DNA from: Saprospiraceae bacterium
GTDB taxonomy: Bacteria > Bacteroidota > Bacteroidia > Chitinophagales > Saprospiraceae
Direction: 5' to 3'
Assembly: GCA_020629515.1 (NCBI GenBank)
Contig: JAHDDE010000003.1
Coordinates: 1 to 64,000 of the forward strand
Length of the DNA: 64,000 nucleotides
Shown: positions 44,226-52,841 of the stretch, in pieces
Position numbering within the stretch: the stretch's first letter is position 1
Layout of the letters: each line of letters begins with the position of its first letter
Translations under genes and position numbers: made by a program
Notes under the pieces: model-generated
The model's input: only the letters and a program-made list of their open reading frames with translations
The model's database searches: none
Told to the model about the DNA's origin: nothing

Positions 44226-45272
44226 TTGATTTTGAGATCTATAAATCCAAATATTAAAAGTGTCCTAAAGGATAAGAATTTTGAGATAAAGGCTTTGGAT
44301 TACTACTTCAATGGGATCGTCAATGATAGGAACTTTTTGATATTATCTGAAGCCATTACATTACTCGAAAGTGATGCACCTCAACATCAATTATTAATTG
44401 ATCAACTGCTGATCAAATGCACCAATCATCAATGTAAATCTAAACGTATTGGTATAACTGGATCACCAGGTGTAGGCAAATCAACTTTTATAGAAAGTAT
44501 TGCTGAATCCTTTGCCTCAAAGGAGCAGATCGCTGTACTTACGATCGATCCAAGTAGTTCTGATAATCGTGGAAGTATATTAGGGGATAAAACAAGGATG
44601 AATGAAATCACTAAAAACGACCACATTTTTATCCGTCCAAGTCCGTCAAGAACTCACTTAGGAGGCACAAGTGCCATGACCTATGAAGCCATTGCGTTGT
44701 GTGAAGCTGCAGGATTCAGTATGATCATAGTCGAAACGGTGGGCGTCGGTCAATCTGAGCATGAAATTAAAAATTTAGTCGATTGTACCTTGTTATTGTT
44801 ATTGCCGGGTGCTGGAGACGATCTTCAAGGAATAAAGAAAGGTATTACTGAAATAGCAGATATCATCATAATCCATAAATCTGATGGCGACAGAGTGGAG
44901 TTGGCCAAACAGATACAAAAAGATTATCAAAAGGCCACTCACGTCACTCAAAATAGCGAAAGCCCATGGAGAGTGCCTGTACACCGTTATTCTTCTATTA
45001 ATCATGACGGACGAGCAAAATTATTTGATTCTTTAGAATCATTTTTTAAAACAATGTCTGACATAGGTTTATTCAATAAAAGACGCCGAGCGCAACAAAC
45101 TTTTCTACTAAAGAATCGCTTAATCAATTATTATACGAAAGAATTAATTGAACGGATTGACAACCTTGTAGAACTAAAGCATTGGGTTGAAAAAGAGCAT
45201 ATTGATCAGCATCTATTCAAAAAATTATCTCAATTAAAAAATCACTACAAGTTAGAGCTAAACCAGAAATGA
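44226..45272 (+). CDS. meaB: methylmalonyl-CoA mutase-associated G3E GTPase MeaB
   Basis: The 348-residue protein has Walker A GSPGVGKST, DPSSSDNRGSILGDK, ETVGVGQSE and the NKxD-like HKSDG typical of MeaB/ArgK. It guards and reloads B12-dependent methylmalonyl-CoA mutase with cobalamin. The mutase is not in this window. Translation starts at a TTG (44226), as no in-frame ATG is nearby. It overlaps the M23 peptidase gene by ATGA. Confidence 0.92.
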   Translation: MILRSINPNIKSVLKDKNFEIKALDYYFNGIVNDRNFLILSEAITLLESDAPQHQLLIDQLLIKCTNHQCKSKRIGITGSPGVGKSTFIESIAESFASKEQIAVLTIDPSSSDNRGSILGDKTRMNEITKNDHIFIRPSPSRTHLGGTSAMTYEAIALCEAAGFSMIIVETVGVGQSEHEIKNLVDCTLLLLLPGAGDDLQGIKKGITEIADIIIIHKSDGDRVELAKQIQKDYQKATHVTQNSESPWRVPVHRYSSINHDGRAKLFDSLESFFKTMSDIGLFNKRRRAQQTFLLKNRLINYYTKELIERIDNLVELKHWVEKEHIDQHLFKKLSQLKNHYKLELNQK

Positions 45273-46948
45273 GAAGTCCATTATTGTTGTGTATAGTGAT
45301 AAGTCTGAATTCTTTATGGTCGCAAGACTCTTTAGTCTTTACATCTCCTATCAATTATACGACTGTGTTGTCGGGTTCGTACGCTGAACCAAGAACAGCC
45401 CATTTTCATGCAGGAATCGACTTTAAACAAAAAAAAGGTGTGCCTTTTGATAGTATTTATGCTATTGGAGATGGATATATATCCAGAATCAATGTAAAAC
45501 CAGATGGATATGGAAATGCTTTGTATATAAATCATCCTAATGGGTATACATCGGTATATGCTCACCTTCATCAGTTTGAAGATAAAATCAAGGAATATAT
45601 CGAAGATATTCTCTATAAAAAAAGGAAGCATCAAATAGTACACCATCTCGATCCGGGTGAGCTCACTATAAAAAAAGGTGATTTTGTAGGTTTTATGGGT
45701 AATACTGGTCGTTCCTCTGCTCCGCATCTCCATTTTGAATTAAGAGAAACGGAATCAGAAAATTCAATTAATCCGGCACTTTTCGGATTTAAGCCTGAGG
45801 ATTCTCTCCGACCCACGATTAATGGAGTGGTGATCTATAGCATAGGACCAGATGGGGCAATTCTGTCTAAAGAATATCATAAAGCAATCTATAAAGGTCA
45901 AGGCAATTATAGCATAGCGCAAGATATCATCCATTCTGGAGCCATAGCAGTAGGTGTTGGACTTCACTGTTATGACACCATGAATGGCGCAAGTAACCAC
46001 AACGGTATATACGGATTAGAAAGTTATATCAATGATGAACTCAATTACTCTTTTCAATTAGATCAAATATCATTTGACAATAGTCATTACATCCATTCGC
46101 ATATGGATTACAGTTATAAAAAAGCCAATAGATATGTAAGCAAATGTTTTAGAGCTGATCATAACCCTTTAAATATCTATAAGGCTACAGCATCTAACGG
46201 AATCATTCCTTTGTCAGAAAAAATACCCAGTCACATCAAGATTAGAGCATATGACATAGAAGGAAATGATGCAACCATCGAATTTGCATTGAAAAGAAAA
46301 AAGGAACTAAAAACACTAATTCCTCAAAAACATGAAGGGCACATAAGAATCATACCAACAAAAAGCTATCTCATTAATGGGGAATCTTTTTCCATAGAAA
46401 TTGATTCCTTCACAGTAGATAATCCTCAATACATGAAGGTAGAAGAAGATAATGAAATCATTGATATAAGCTCAAATAAAGAGATTGCATTGTTCGAATA
46501 TGTCAAATTAAGTTATACACTGGATTCTACTAATACAGCAGATCGGTTAATATTTAGTGGACAAAATGATAAGGGAGAATGGATTTCTTATGGGGCCAAA
46601 AAAGAAGCCAATAATATTTATACCTATATAAATCATTTGGGTAAGTATAAAGTTACCTCTGATACAATTGCCCCTATAATTAAGATGATACAACTTCCCT
46701 CTCGATCAAACCAATCTATAAGCTTTGTTATTGATGACAACTACGATGCGATTTATAACAGGGATATGTTAAATTTTGAACTACTTATAGATGGTCAATG
46801 GGTGCTATGTCAACATGATATAAAAACCAATAAGGTGTGGCATAAGATTGTAAACATCAACAAAGGCCAAGAACATAATTATAAAATAATTGTGAGAGAC
46901 GGTGTAGGAAATACTGCAACCAAAGAAGGTTCTTTTAGCTATCAATAA
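45269..46948 (+). CDS. exported M23-family peptidase
   Basis: The 559-residue protein has a signal peptide (about 1-18) and an LytM-type M23 domain (about 30-175) with zinc motifs HFHAGIDF, YAHLH and HLHFEL. The remaining 380 residues are beta-rich and probably form further domains. M23 enzymes cut peptidoglycan cross-links, so it likely works in the periplasm in wall remodelling. It is coupled to meaB by an ATGA overlap. The stop codon lies within a 12-bp inverted repeat. Confidence 0.9.
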   Translation: MRSPLLLCIVISLNSLWSQDSLVFTSPINYTTVLSGSYAEPRTAHFHAGIDFKQKKGVPFDSIYAIGDGYISRINVKPDGYGNALYINHPNGYTSVYAHLHQFEDKIKEYIEDILYKKRKHQIVHHLDPGELTIKKGDFVGFMGNTGRSSAPHLHFELRETESENSINPALFGFKPEDSLRPTINGVVIYSIGPDGAILSKEYHKAIYKGQGNYSIAQDIIHSGAIAVGVGLHCYDTMNGASNHNGIYGLESYINDELNYSFQLDQISFDNSHYIHSHMDYSYKKANRYVSKCFRADHNPLNIYKATASNGIIPLSEKIPSHIKIRAYDIEGNDATIEFALKRKKELKTLIPQKHEGHIRIIPTKSYLINGESFSIEIDSFTVDNPQYMKVEEDNEIIDISSNKEIALFEYVKLSYTLDSTNTADRLIFSGQNDKGEWISYGAKKEANNIYTYINHLGKYKVTSDTIAPIIKMIQLPSRSNQSISFVIDDNYDAIYNRDMLNFELLIDGQWVLCQHDIKTNKVWHKIVNINKGQEHNYKIIVRDGVGNTATKEGSFSYQ

Positions 46949-46989
46949 ATTTTGTTTAATCTTTTTTGGCTACCTGCTAAACAAAATTT
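46947..46989. repeat. 12-bp perfect inverted repeat at the 3' end of the M23 gene
   Basis: AAATTTTGTTTA (46947-46958) and its exact complement TAAACAAAATTT (46978-46989) are separated by 19 nt. Its left arm overlaps the stop codon. No clean T-run follows, so it may be a weak terminator or 3' stabiliser. Confidence 0.5.
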
Positions 46990-47020
46990 CTAATTAGTTG
47001 TTTCACTTAAAATTAGGAAA

Positions 47021-47500
47021 ATGACTACACTAAAAGCGGGAGACAAAGCTCCAAATTTTACTTCAGTTAATGAAAATGGCGAAACAATAAGCTTGTCAGA
47101 CTTTTTAGGTAAAAAGGTAATTCTATTTTTTTACCCTAAAGATGATTCTCCTGGCTGCACAAAAGAGGCATGTAGTTTAAGAGATAATTATAGAAAACTG
47201 ACCAAAGCAGGTTATACCATCCTAGGTGTAAGTCCTGATAAATATACTAAGCACAAAAAATTTATAGACAAGTATGAGTTTCAATACTCATTGGTAGCTG
47301 ATCCTGAGAAAGAGATAATCAATAGTTATGGTCTTTGGGGGCCAAAAAAGTTCATGGGACGAGAAGTGATTGGTGTATATAGGACAACTTTTCTAATAGA
47401 TGAGAAAGGGTTAATAGAACATGTTTTCACCAAAGTAAAAACAAAAGACCACGCAGATCAGATACTTGAGCAAATAGAACAGTTTACTGCTCAGGTATAA
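47021..47500 (+). CDS. bcp: thiol peroxidase Bcp (peroxiredoxin Q)
   Basis: The 159-residue peroxiredoxin has the peroxidatic and resolving cysteines at 46 and 51 in SPGCTKEACSLRD, five residues apart, as in Bcp. It reduces H2O2 and organic peroxides using thioredoxin, in the cytoplasm. It is a single gene; its 3' end overlaps the convergent hemW by 17 bp. Confidence 0.93.
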   Translation: MTTLKAGDKAPNFTSVNENGETISLSDFLGKKVILFFYPKDDSPGCTKEACSLRDNYRKLTKAGYTILGVSPDKYTKHKKFIDKYEFQYSLVADPEKEIINSYGLWGPKKFMGREVIGVYRTTFLIDEKGLIEHVFTKVKTKDHADQILEQIEQFTAQV

Positions 47501-48614
47501 CAAATAAGTCGGAACTAATCGCATCTGATTTATACCAATTCTGGATTGAGAGTCTGTAGTTCTTTTCTTCTTCAATTATGTAGTCATATTGAGTGAGCAG
47601 ATTTAGATTATAGTAGAATTTCTCAACAATGGACTTATCGAAGGAAGCAATCAGTTCTTTAGACAAGCCAGCTTTAGTTCTTAGTCCGAGCATCACCTGT
47701 TCATTAAATTCATCAAAAGCCGTGAGCGTCTCTCTATTATGTACTTCTGGGATTCCATTTGATTTTAGGTAGAGACTATTATTAGAAACATTATAAGATC
47801 TTGATTGTCCATAATAAGAATGAGCTCCAGGGCCTACACCTATGTAAGGTACTCTTTGCCAATAGTTAGTATTATGTTGCGACCTAAAACCCGGTTTGCT
47901 ATAATTAGAAATCTCATAATGATCATATCCATTATGTGATAATAGGTCATGACATAACATAAATTGATCAAACTGAATGGATTCATCAATGGATCGTATT
48001 TTACCAGTCTGTTCCCATTTACTAAAAGCAGTCTGCTCCTCTATGGTCAAATTATAACAAGAGATGTGCTCAGGACCATAGTCTATCGCTTTAAGTAAAT
48101 TTCGCTCCCAAGACTTAAGGTCACTCCCGATCAAGCCAAACATTAAGTCTAAACTGATATTTTTAAATCCTGCTTCGTAAAGTATGTCTAAACTTTGATG
48201 ACTTTGGTGGCTCAAGTGACTGCGATTCATAAAAGCTAAATCTTGATCTTCAAACGATTGTATACCAAGACTTACTCTATTTATACCACATCTGAGTAAT
48301 CCTAAAGCGTAATGCGAATTAACATCCTCTGGATTCAATTCTATAGTAACTTCTGGCTCTTCAATGATAAAATATTGATTTCTTATAATTTCTATCAACA
48401 TTGAGATTTGATCTATACTTAGGACAGATGGAGTCCCTCCACCTAAATAAATCGTCTCAATTCGGTCTCCTTTTAAGAATTGCTTTCTAGCTACGAGCTC
48501 CTTCCCAATTGTTTCAACCATTTGTTGAACCGTAGAAAGATTAGTCGAAAAATGAAAATTACAATAATGACAAGCCTGCCTACAATATGGTATGTGTATA
48601 TAGATTCCAGCCAA
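47484..48614 (-). CDS. hemW: radical SAM haem chaperone HemW
   Basis: The 376-residue radical SAM protein has the cluster motif C11-x3-C15-x2-C18 in YIHIPYCRQACHYCNF and the downstream GGGTPS, with a HemN_C-type C-terminal region. HemW-type proteins bind haem and deliver it to respiratory enzymes rather than act as coproporphyrinogen dehydrogenase. Initiation appears to be at a TTG (48614). It follows the O-methyltransferase gene by 4 nt. Confidence 0.9.
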   Translation of the reverse strand: MAGIYIHIPYCRQACHYCNFHFSTNLSTVQQMVETIGKELVARKQFLKGDRIETIYLGGGTPSVLSIDQISMLIEIIRNQYFIIEEPEVTIELNPEDVNSHYALGLLRCGINRVSLGIQSFEDQDLAFMNRSHLSHQSHQSLDILYEAGFKNISLDLMFGLIGSDLKSWERNLLKAIDYGPEHISCYNLTIEEQTAFSKWEQTGKIRSIDESIQFDQFMLCHDLLSHNGYDHYEISNYSKPGFRSQHNTNYWQRVPYIGVGPGAHSYYGQSRSYNVSNNSLYLKSNGIPEVHNRETLTAFDEFNEQVMLGLRTKAGLSKELIASFDKSIVEKFYYNLNLLTQYDYIIEEEKNYRLSIQNWYKSDAISSDLFVIPEQ

Positions 48615-48618
48615 ATTA

Positions 48619-49248
48619 TCAATTCTTGGTAATCATTAATAAGCCATCACGGTGGGGCAAAATAAAACTCTTGACCCTATTATCCTTAGCTACTCTATCG
48701 TTAAAATTATCCAAAGAGCTTGCTATTTTGGATTTATCTTCTTGCCATACTTCACCTTTCCAAAGTACATTGTCGGCTATTATAACTCCACCGCTTCTAA
48801 CCTTTGGTAACACTTTTTCATAGTAGTCGTTATATTCTCGTTTGTTAGCATCTATGAACACCATATCTATCTCTTCGGTAATCATATCAATCATCTCTAA
48901 GGCTGACCCGATGATCACTTCAACCTGATCCGTGAACCCTGCGTATGAAATGTGATGATCTATCAAATCCTTCAAATCTTCATTACACTCAATTGTTTTA
49001 ACCTTTCCATCCGATGCAAGCCCTTCGCACATGCATACTGTTGCGTATCCAGAGAATGTCCCAATTTCCAATATTGTCTTGGGTCGTAATAGGGATGAAA
49101 TAAAAGCCAGCAACCTACCCTGAGTATAATCAGAGGCATCAAAAGGCTTTACCGTATTAAGAAATGTACTTCGCTCAATATAGTCAAGACTTTTATTAGA
49201 ATTCAAGTTTCTGCTATAGGCTTCGAACCAGTTGGAATCTAATGTCAT
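48619..49248 (-). CDS. SAM-dependent O-methyltransferase (COMT-like, class I)
   Basis: The 209-residue methyltransferase has SAM motif LEIGTFSGYATVCM and the metal-site aspartates in VFIDANKREY and IIADNVLWKG, the pattern of small metal-dependent catechol/caffeoyl-CoA O-methyltransferases. Bacterial members methylate catechols or tRNA wobble uridine derivatives (TrmR). The substrate is unknown. It heads a two-gene operon with hemW. Confidence 0.87.
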   Translation of the reverse strand: MTLDSNWFEAYSRNLNSNKSLDYIERSTFLNTVKPFDASDYTQGRLLAFISSLLRPKTILEIGTFSGYATVCMCEGLASDGKVKTIECNEDLKDLIDHHISYAGFTDQVEVIIGSALEMIDMITEEIDMVFIDANKREYNDYYEKVLPKVRSGGVIIADNVLWKGEVWQEDKSKIASSLDNFNDRVAKDNRVKSFILPHRDGLLMITKN

Positions 49249-49300
49249 TGATACAAGCCATTTTATTTTAATACAAATCTATTTAAAACCCAATGGTTCA

Positions 49301-49316
49301 TGGCACGAATTTTGAA
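49301..49316 (+). promoter_or_regulatory. sigma-54-like promoter candidate
   Basis: TGGCACG, four bases and TTGAA resemble the sigma-54 consensus TGGCACG-N4-TTGCW: the -24 half is perfect, but the -12 half lacks the key GC. Transcription would start near 49328 and meet the terminator at 49360. Low certainty. Confidence 0.25.
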
Positions 49317-49359
49317 ACATGATATGATAATTGGTTTTTTTGGGGTAATAAATTTTGAT

Positions 49360-49390
49360 CCTATCGAGCATTGTATCGATAGGGTTTTTT
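49360..49390 (+). terminator. hairpin with T-tract in the tetR leader
   Basis: A perfect 8-bp stem CCTATCGA (49360-49367) / TCGATAGG (49376-49383) is followed by GTTTTTT. No plus-strand gene lies upstream, so it may be an attenuator in the TetR-gene leader, the end of a short RNA, or an operator (a palindrome 39 bp before the start). Confidence 0.5.
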
Positions 49391-49422
49391 ATTTCTATAT
49401 AGCCATCGTATTTTGCAAGCTT

Positions 49423-50088
49423 ATGGATGTTGCCAAAAGACAGTTAAAAGAAAATAAAATAATAACCGCAGCAGAAGAAATCTTTGCTAAAGTTGGATTT
49501 CATAATGCTAAAATGGAAGATATCGCTCAAAATGCGGACATCACAAAAGTTACGCTTTACAGTTATTTTAAAAGTAAAGAGAACCTCTATTTAGCTGTTA
49601 TTTATAAAGGATTTCAAGCATTAACAGAAATATTTTATACCACTATCAACGATAACAGATCCAATAGCGGATTCGAGTCGACAATAGCCATATTCAATTC
49701 ATTCTATCAGTTTTGTGAGAATAGTTTTCTTTACTCCGAGGCTATTTTAGATTATTTCTCCATGATTAGAAATAGTAATAGATCTGGTGATAATTCTAAT
49801 CTTACTGACAGTATATTTTTTAGCAAGCTGCAAGACATTCAAAATCTACCGCTCAAACTAACCGCCAAAGAAATCATCAGGGGTATTGATGATGGATCCA
49901 TAAGGGAAAACATAGACCCTATGTTAAGCACCATTCAGGGTTGGACTATGGTAGTGGGATATATCAAACTCCTCATTGCATCAGGCAATAAGGGCTCGAA
50001 CCTAATGAGTGTCGACTTAAAATCTCTAAAAAGTCTCAGCTTAGACATGGCGAGACAATCACTTCAAAGTGAAAAGCTTCATATCTGA
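49423..50088 (+). CDS. TetR/AcrR-family transcriptional regulator
   Basis: The 221-residue protein has an N-terminal TetR helix-turn-helix (ITAAEEIFAKVGFHNAKMED, ITKVTLYSYFKSKENLY) and a helical ligand domain. The start at 49423 (MDVAKRQLKEN) matches the family; an ATG at 49300 in the same frame would place the hairpin at 49360 inside the coding region. It lies upstream of an acyl-CoA dehydrogenase and an SCP2 gene in the same direction, as FadR-like TetR repressors of beta-oxidation do, so an acyl-CoA ligand is a fair guess. Confidence 0.85.
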   Translation: MDVAKRQLKENKIITAAEEIFAKVGFHNAKMEDIAQNADITKVTLYSYFKSKENLYLAVIYKGFQALTEIFYTTINDNRSNSGFESTIAIFNSFYQFCENSFLYSEAILDYFSMIRNSNRSGDNSNLTDSIFFSKLQDIQNLPLKLTAKEIIRGIDDGSIRENIDPMLSTIQGWTMVVGYIKLLIASGNKGSNLMSVDLKSLKSLSLDMARQSLQSEKLHI

Positions 50089-50207
50089 ACATTTTTGCCC
50101 AAAAACGTCAATAATTTTAATCACTCCAATCTTAATTGGCGAGCATGTCAATTCAATTAGCATTATTTTTAATTAAATATTTAACTATTAGTAAAAATTA
50201 ATTTGCC

Positions 50208-52025
50208 ATGTCAAAATACGTTAGTGTAGATCACCTCAAATTTTTATTGGATAAAGTACACGACATTGATGATGTATTAGCACTGCCAAGGTTTGCTGAT
50301 TACGACAAAGACAGTATAGAAATGTTACTCGATTCAGCGAAACAGCTAGCAGATAAGGAGCTTTATCCTTATTTCATCGAGATGGATCGTGTAGGCGCAA
50401 AATATGAAAATGGGACAATCACTTGTCATCCTCAGATAGAAAAGGTGATGAAAATGTATGGAGAGAATGGATTTATATGTCCACATTTTGATTACGACGA
50501 AGGAGGCTCACAGATGCCTCATGTGGCAAATTTAGCCTTAGGCTTCATCAGCACTGCCGCCAATAATACCGCTGTTGGATACCCTGGACTTACTGCTGGA
50601 GCCGCAGGATTAATAAGATCTTATGCTACAAAAGATCTATTTAACAAATTTGTACCAAAGATGATGTCTGGTGAATGGGGTGGTACTATGGCTCTGACAG
50701 AACCTCAAGCCGGAAGTTCACTTTCAGATATAGTGACCTCTGCTAAGCCTAATGAGGATGGAACTTACAATATAGAAGGGCAAAAAATATTTATTTCTGC
50801 AGGAGACCATCAATGTAGTGAAAATATCATACACCTAACATTGGCAAGAATCGAAGGAGCCCCTGCCGGCACTAAAGGTATATCTCTATTCATAGTACCT
50901 AAATATCACATTGAGGATGGAAATAAAGTATCCAATGACGTAAGCACTGCTGGAGAATTTGAAAAAATGGGTCAGAGAGGTTACGTAACTACTCACTTGG
51001 TATTTGGAGATAAGAAAAATTGTAAAGGCTATTTAGTGGGCGAGGCAAATAGAGGATTGAAATACATGTTCCAAATGATGAATGGCGCAAGGTTAGAAGT
51101 AGGATTGACCGCTGCTGCAATTGCTTCAGCTGCATATCAAGCATCATTACAATATGCCAAAGAAAGACCACAAGGAAGAAAATTAGATGGTACTGGCGGA
51201 AAGAATATCAATGCTGATCAAACACTAATCATCAACCATCCTGATGTAAGAAGGATGTTGATGCTCCAAAAGTCAGTGGTAGAAGGATGTGCGAGTCTAT
51301 TGATACTGTGTGGCAAATACCTAGACTTAAGCCATTATGCGGAGTCTGAAGAAGAAAAAGAAAAATACCATGACTTGTTAGAATTACTCACACCTATCGC
51401 TAAAACTTATCCATCCGAAATGGGTAGAGTATCCACTTCAAATGGCATGCAAGTTCTAGGAGGATACGGATTTACTACTGACTTTCCATTAGAACAATTA
51501 TATAGAGATATACGTATTACCGCTATCTATGAAGGTACCACAGGTATTCAATCTTTGGACCTATTAGGTAGAAAAGCACTCATGAAAAACGGTGCGGTGT
51601 TGATGAGCTTGATGACAGAAATAAACAGTGATTTATCAACTGCAAACACTTATAATGAATTACAACCATATTGTGCACAAATGGAAAAGGCCTTAGCGAC
51701 TTCTCAAAAGGTCTTAGCCCATCTAAGTAAATTTGCCATGGCGGGTAAATTCGAACAATTTCTAGCTGATGCGACAATCTTTATGGAACTCATGAGCAAT
51801 GTAGTGATAGCTTGGCAATGGATAAAAATGGCAACTGCTGCAAAACAAGCAATAGTCACTAATCAAATGGTGAAAGAAGAATCTTTCTACCAAGCGCAAA
51901 TACATACCATGAAATTCTATTTCAAATATGAATTACCAAAGGTTAAAAGTGCAGCCGAAACTTTATTAAATGAAGAGACGTTAACTATAGTGAGTGAAGA
52001 AGAAGCTGTAAAAGCTTTTGCTTAA
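50208..52025 (+). CDS. acyl-CoA dehydrogenase (FadE-like)
   Basis: The 605-residue flavoprotein has the acyl-CoA dehydrogenase core (ALTEPQAGSSLSDIVTSA as FAD loop; GGYGFTTDFPLEQLYRDIRI) with likely catalytic base E442 in IYEGTTGIQ, plus an extended C-terminal domain (about 465-605) found in about 600-residue bacterial members. It catalyses the first step of fatty-acid beta-oxidation with ETF as electron acceptor. An SCP2-like protein gene follows by 42 nt and a TetR gene precedes it by 119 nt. Confidence 0.92.
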   Translation: MSKYVSVDHLKFLLDKVHDIDDVLALPRFADYDKDSIEMLLDSAKQLADKELYPYFIEMDRVGAKYENGTITCHPQIEKVMKMYGENGFICPHFDYDEGGSQMPHVANLALGFISTAANNTAVGYPGLTAGAAGLIRSYATKDLFNKFVPKMMSGEWGGTMALTEPQAGSSLSDIVTSAKPNEDGTYNIEGQKIFISAGDHQCSENIIHLTLARIEGAPAGTKGISLFIVPKYHIEDGNKVSNDVSTAGEFEKMGQRGYVTTHLVFGDKKNCKGYLVGEANRGLKYMFQMMNGARLEVGLTAAAIASAAYQASLQYAKERPQGRKLDGTGGKNINADQTLIINHPDVRRMLMLQKSVVEGCASLLILCGKYLDLSHYAESEEEKEKYHDLLELLTPIAKTYPSEMGRVSTSNGMQVLGGYGFTTDFPLEQLYRDIRITAIYEGTTGIQSLDLLGRKALMKNGAVLMSLMTEINSDLSTANTYNELQPYCAQMEKALATSQKVLAHLSKFAMAGKFEQFLADATIFMELMSNVVIAWQWIKMATAAKQAIVTNQMVKEESFYQAQIHTMKFYFKYELPKVKSAAETLLNEETLTIVSEEEAVKAFA

Positions 52026-52067
52026 TTTTTATATTCGAAATTTTTAAATCATACTAAACAATAAAAA

Positions 52068-52364
52068 ATGGACGCTACAGCATTGTTAGCACAACTTAAT
52101 GAACAAGCCAAATCAACTGATCCTATTGGAGCAACTATCAAATTTGAAGTTGATGAACATATAGTGTTTATAGATGGTACTGGAGATTCAAATGTAGTCA
52201 GTCAGGATAATAATGATGCTGATTGTACTATTACGACAAGTGTAGACACTTTGGTTCAGCTAAAAAACGGTGACTTAAATCCTATGATGGCCGTTATGGG
52301 AGGGAAAGTTAAAATTAAAGGTGATATGGGCTTAGCAATGAAATTGCAATCATTGTTATCATAA
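52068..52364 (+). CDS. SCP2 (sterol carrier protein 2)-like lipid-binding protein
   Basis: The 98-residue protein is a single SCP2 domain: a beta strand IKFEVDEHIVFIDG, DADCTITTSVDTLVQLKNG, and the conserved NPMMAVMGGKVKIKGDMGLAMKL. Such domains bind fatty acyl chains or acyl-CoA in the cytoplasm. It follows the acyl-CoA dehydrogenase gene and shares its terminator at 52387. Confidence 0.92.
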   Translation: MDATALLAQLNEQAKSTDPIGATIKFEVDEHIVFIDGTGDSNVVSQDNNDADCTITTSVDTLVQLKNGDLNPMMAVMGGKVKIKGDMGLAMKLQSLLS

Positions 52365-52386
52365 GCATTAATTCTAATGAATAATT

Positions 52387-52420
52387 AAAGAGCTCTTGTT
52401 TTCAACAAGGGCTCTTTTTA
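52387..52420 (+). terminator. intrinsic terminator of the acyl-CoA dehydrogenase/SCP2 operon
   Basis: A 14-bp stem (52387-52400 with 52404-52417, one G-U pair) with loop TTC runs into TTTTTAATTT. It lies 23 nt after the SCP2 stop and can also serve the leftward gene ending at 52418. Confidence 0.8.
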
Positions 52421-52786
52421 ATTTGGATTATAATACTTATTCAAAAGACTATTAGATGTAATCGACGGATCTTCTACCTTGATCCATGCAGCTAAATCAG
52501 GTATGATTTGAGCAAGTTCTATATGAATAGATTCTTTAGTACCGCTAATTACCATTTGCGGGTGAGTCAAACAAAGTCTAATAAAAGCTTTCTCAATCTG
52601 GATTTTAGTCTTTTCTTCTGATTGATTGATCTCTATTAAGGAATTAAACAGCCAACTATAATTTTTAGCATAAAATTCATCCCAATAATTAATCATATCC
52701 CCTAATATCTCTGTTGTTTGCGGTCTTAACATATCAGGTCCATTTAAAAGTAAAACGAATGAGCTCTCACCTTTGTTTTTATACAA
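52418..52786 (-). CDS. hypothetical protein downstream of ald
   Basis: I do not recognise this protein (122 residues from a TTG at 52786; 104 from an in-frame ATG at 52732). It has no signal peptide or membrane helix, and reads like a soluble, mostly helical protein (ILGDMINYWDEFYAKNYSWL...IQIEKAFIRLCL). It sits 55 nt downstream of ald in the same direction and ends at a bidirectional terminator, which supports a real gene. Confidence 0.55.
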   Translation of the reverse strand: MYKNKGESSFVLLLNGPDMLRPQTTEILGDMINYWDEFYAKNYSWLFNSLIEINQSEEKTKIQIEKAFIRLCLTHPQMVISGTKESIHIELAQIIPDLAAWIKVEDPSITSNSLLNKYYNPN

Positions 52787-52841
52787 AGGTTATATAAGCG
52801 TTAACATTTATTCTTTACAATAATCCCGCCAATCTATATAC

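Noticed and set aside
49300-49422. In-frame 41-residue N-terminal extension of the TetR regulator
   Set aside because: It would run through a terminator-like hairpin, and the family start MDVAKRQLKEN lies downstream.
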